Source: Urechis unicinctus
Lineage: Eukaryota > Annelida > Polychaeta > Xenopneusta > Urechidae
Assembly: GCA_034190875.2 (NCBI GenBank)
Contig: CM067356.1
Coordinates: 61,242,343-61,306,342 of the forward strand
Reading direction: 5' to 3'
Length of the DNA: 64,000 nt
Part shown: one piece after another, positions 62,645-64,000 of the stretch
How positions within the stretch are numbered: position 1 is the first letter of the stretch
Layout of the letters: each line of letters starts with the position of its first letter
Translations under genes and position numbers: made by a program
Notes under the pieces: generated by a model
The model's database searches: none
Told to the model about the DNA's origin: nothing
The model's input: only the letters and a program-made list of their open reading frames with translations

Positions 62645-63254
62645 GGAGGAGCTACATGTGGCGGCATCAGATATCCAGTTGCCGCCAATTAGACACTAGA
62701 TATTATATGAGAAATAGAGTTTCTAAAGAATGGTAGTATTTGCAAACAAGTGCCCTTGTATATTTTGCTTTGGAAGAAAGACCTTTGAAACAGGCCCTGT
62801 ACAAAAGAGTTTTGTAACTTACACAGATATAAGATGAAACACGGTGTCGTTAATCGTCTTTGTACGGTGTGTCAGAACTGTATACTAAATAAACTAGGCG
62901 TGTGCATGGATTGTGGGTTTGACCAATCACAGACTTGCGTAGCAACAGAAAAATATTGTTGCACCGGAAGCGCAGCTTGCAGCCCTACACAGCCCTGACT
63001 GATCAGTGCCTTGCTTTCTTACCAGCTACACTGTTAAAGCCAGTGTCTAAAAATAGAACTGGGGTTTCCGGTTGTCACCAAATGTCCCTCCTGTCTTAAA
63101 ATAGATCCTTTGCACTCTGCTCCCGCTGTGGTTGTCAACAAGATCAAAGTCCCCTCCTGTCTTAAAATAGAACCAAGCAGACGACAGGTAGACTAGAAGA
63201 TCACAAGTTGACGAAGCAGACATTTGCACTCTGTTGCTTTTCACTAGTAACAAA
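62645..63254. other. sequence between integrase relic and the 63-kb repeat
   Basis: Contains a short near-duplicate phrase, CCCTCCTGTCTTAAAATAGA, at about 63088 and 63151 (about 64 bp apart). No ORF supported. Confidence 0.45.
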
Positions 63255-63606
63255 AGCAAAGCTTAAAACGATTACCTTGCAGCTCATGGGCTTAAACCAC
63301 CCTACCCACGCTCTAAGGTTGCACTACAAGCTCTCAAAGAGTGTAATGTATTTGGCCGCGTGTACAATGAGATATTTGCTATACTTACAGCTGCAGCAAG
63401 AAAGCCTCTTCCAGCGCCACGTGGAACCAACCATCAGGAGCATGTAAAGCCCAAAGCGATTACATTGCTGCTTATCAGGTTAAACCACCCTACCCACACT
63501 ATTAGGCTGCACTACAAGTTCTCGAAAAGCGTATTAATTTGACCGCATGTACAATAAGATATTTGCTATACTTAAGGCTGCAGAGAGAAAGCCTCTGTCT
63601 GCGCCA
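63255..63606 (+). repeat. tandem duplication, about 193 bp, of an ORF segment
   Basis: The block from AAACCACCCTACCCACGCTC (about 63294) to GAAAGCCTCTTCCAGCGCCACG (about 63421) recurs from AAACCACCCTACCCACACTA (about 63482) to GAAAGCCTCTGTCTGCGCCACG (about 63609), with about 15 percent mismatch. Both encode a VYNEIFAIL / MYNKIFAIL type segment, in shifted frames. Confidence 0.85.
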
Positions 63607-64000
63607 CGTGCGAAACCATTGGGCAAAGCAGTAGTACCCCCAACTGCCATGCCACGAGTGAAACCATTGGTTTCACTGGTAGCTGCGCTTCCAGAAGTGC
63701 CCCCAGCTCCTACACTGCTCCTGAAGTTTAAGAAAACTATGTGGACTGTCAAAAAATATTTGCGTGGGTGGATGATGAACGTCCCTGAGTCTCAACCCTT
63801 CAGCGTGGATGTTGTTATGTTTTTAAGAGGTATACACAAACAGATGCGTAAAGTTTTGCCTGATGAGCTTAAGGAGCTGAACAGAAACCAAGTGTCAGTT
63901 TGCCCTGCAGGTGAGAGTCATGAAGCACGCCGACGATGGCGGCACTGAATATGTTGAGTCTGTACTAGGTATTAAGCATGAGGTGGTTCTCTTCGCAGCA
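63547..64000 (+). pseudogene. mobile-element ORF, runs off the window edge with a frameshift
   Basis: Open from MYNKIFAILKAAERKPL through an Ala/Pro-rich linker (PLGKAVVPPTAMPRVKPL) to MWTVKKYLRGWMMNVPE and VDVVMFLRGIHKQMRKVLPD, stopping at 63946-63948. From about 63905 a second frame continues to the window end (HADDGGTEYVESVLGIKHEV). Probably a structural or replication protein of the same element as the integrase. Family not recognised. Confidence 0.4.

Overview
This is animal nuclear DNA: genes split by GT-AG introns, long AT-rich intergenic stretches, microsatellites, LINE, gypsy and DNA-transposon debris, and one 100-N scaffold gap at 9164-9263. The conserved genes (SETD1, GPN3, ARPC3) are animal in type. 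GPN3 and ARPC3 lie head to head, and I recall the two being close neighbours on human chromosome 12q. Together with the repeat content this suggests an invertebrate, but I cannot name the species. Several coding regions carry small frame-breaking indels. Some are true decay. Two in an otherwise well-conserved SETD1 gene look more like assembly errors.

Layout. 1-15700 is gene-poor: AT-rich sequence, the scaffold gap, a decayed gypsy pol fragment (9441-10055), a short coiled-coil fragment, a palindromic hairpin element and two large microsatellite tracts. 15738-31371 is a segmental tandem duplication. Each unit holds two minus-strand gamma-glutamylamine cyclotransferase (GGACT) genes and one plus-strand, intronless GT31 glycosyltransferase gene. 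The first GT31 copy is dead and the second is intact. One GGACT gene was cut by the duplication breakpoint. The second unit was then enlarged by a 5'-truncated LINE, which was itself split by a hAT-like DNA transposon.

32295-41513 (minus) is an 18-exon SETD1 histone H3K4 methyltransferase with RRM, proline-rich, RD/RH-rich, acidic, Win, SET and post-SET parts. 42.7-47.3 kb (plus) is a divergently transcribed, unrecognised gene whose long last-but-one exon ends in two near-identical 68-residue repeats. 48668-53668 (minus) is GPN3, an RNA polymerase assembly GTPase. 54037-56514 (plus) is ARPC3, an Arp2/3 complex subunit. GPN3 and ARPC3 share a 368-bp promoter interval. 56.5-58.3 kb is intergenic with a degenerate repeat.

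58.3-64 kb is richer in GC and full of short broken ORFs on both strands. It includes a DDE integrase remnant with an N-terminal helix-turn-helix, an LTR-like segment, a 50-bp minisatellite and a third copy of an iteron repeat family also found in the GGACT region. It looks like the wreck of one or more large mobile elements. No defence system, CRISPR array or toxin system was seen. The features most worth follow-up are the duplication and its breakpoints, the GT31 genes lacking the usual DDD motif, the unnamed nuclear protein, and the 58-64 kb element.
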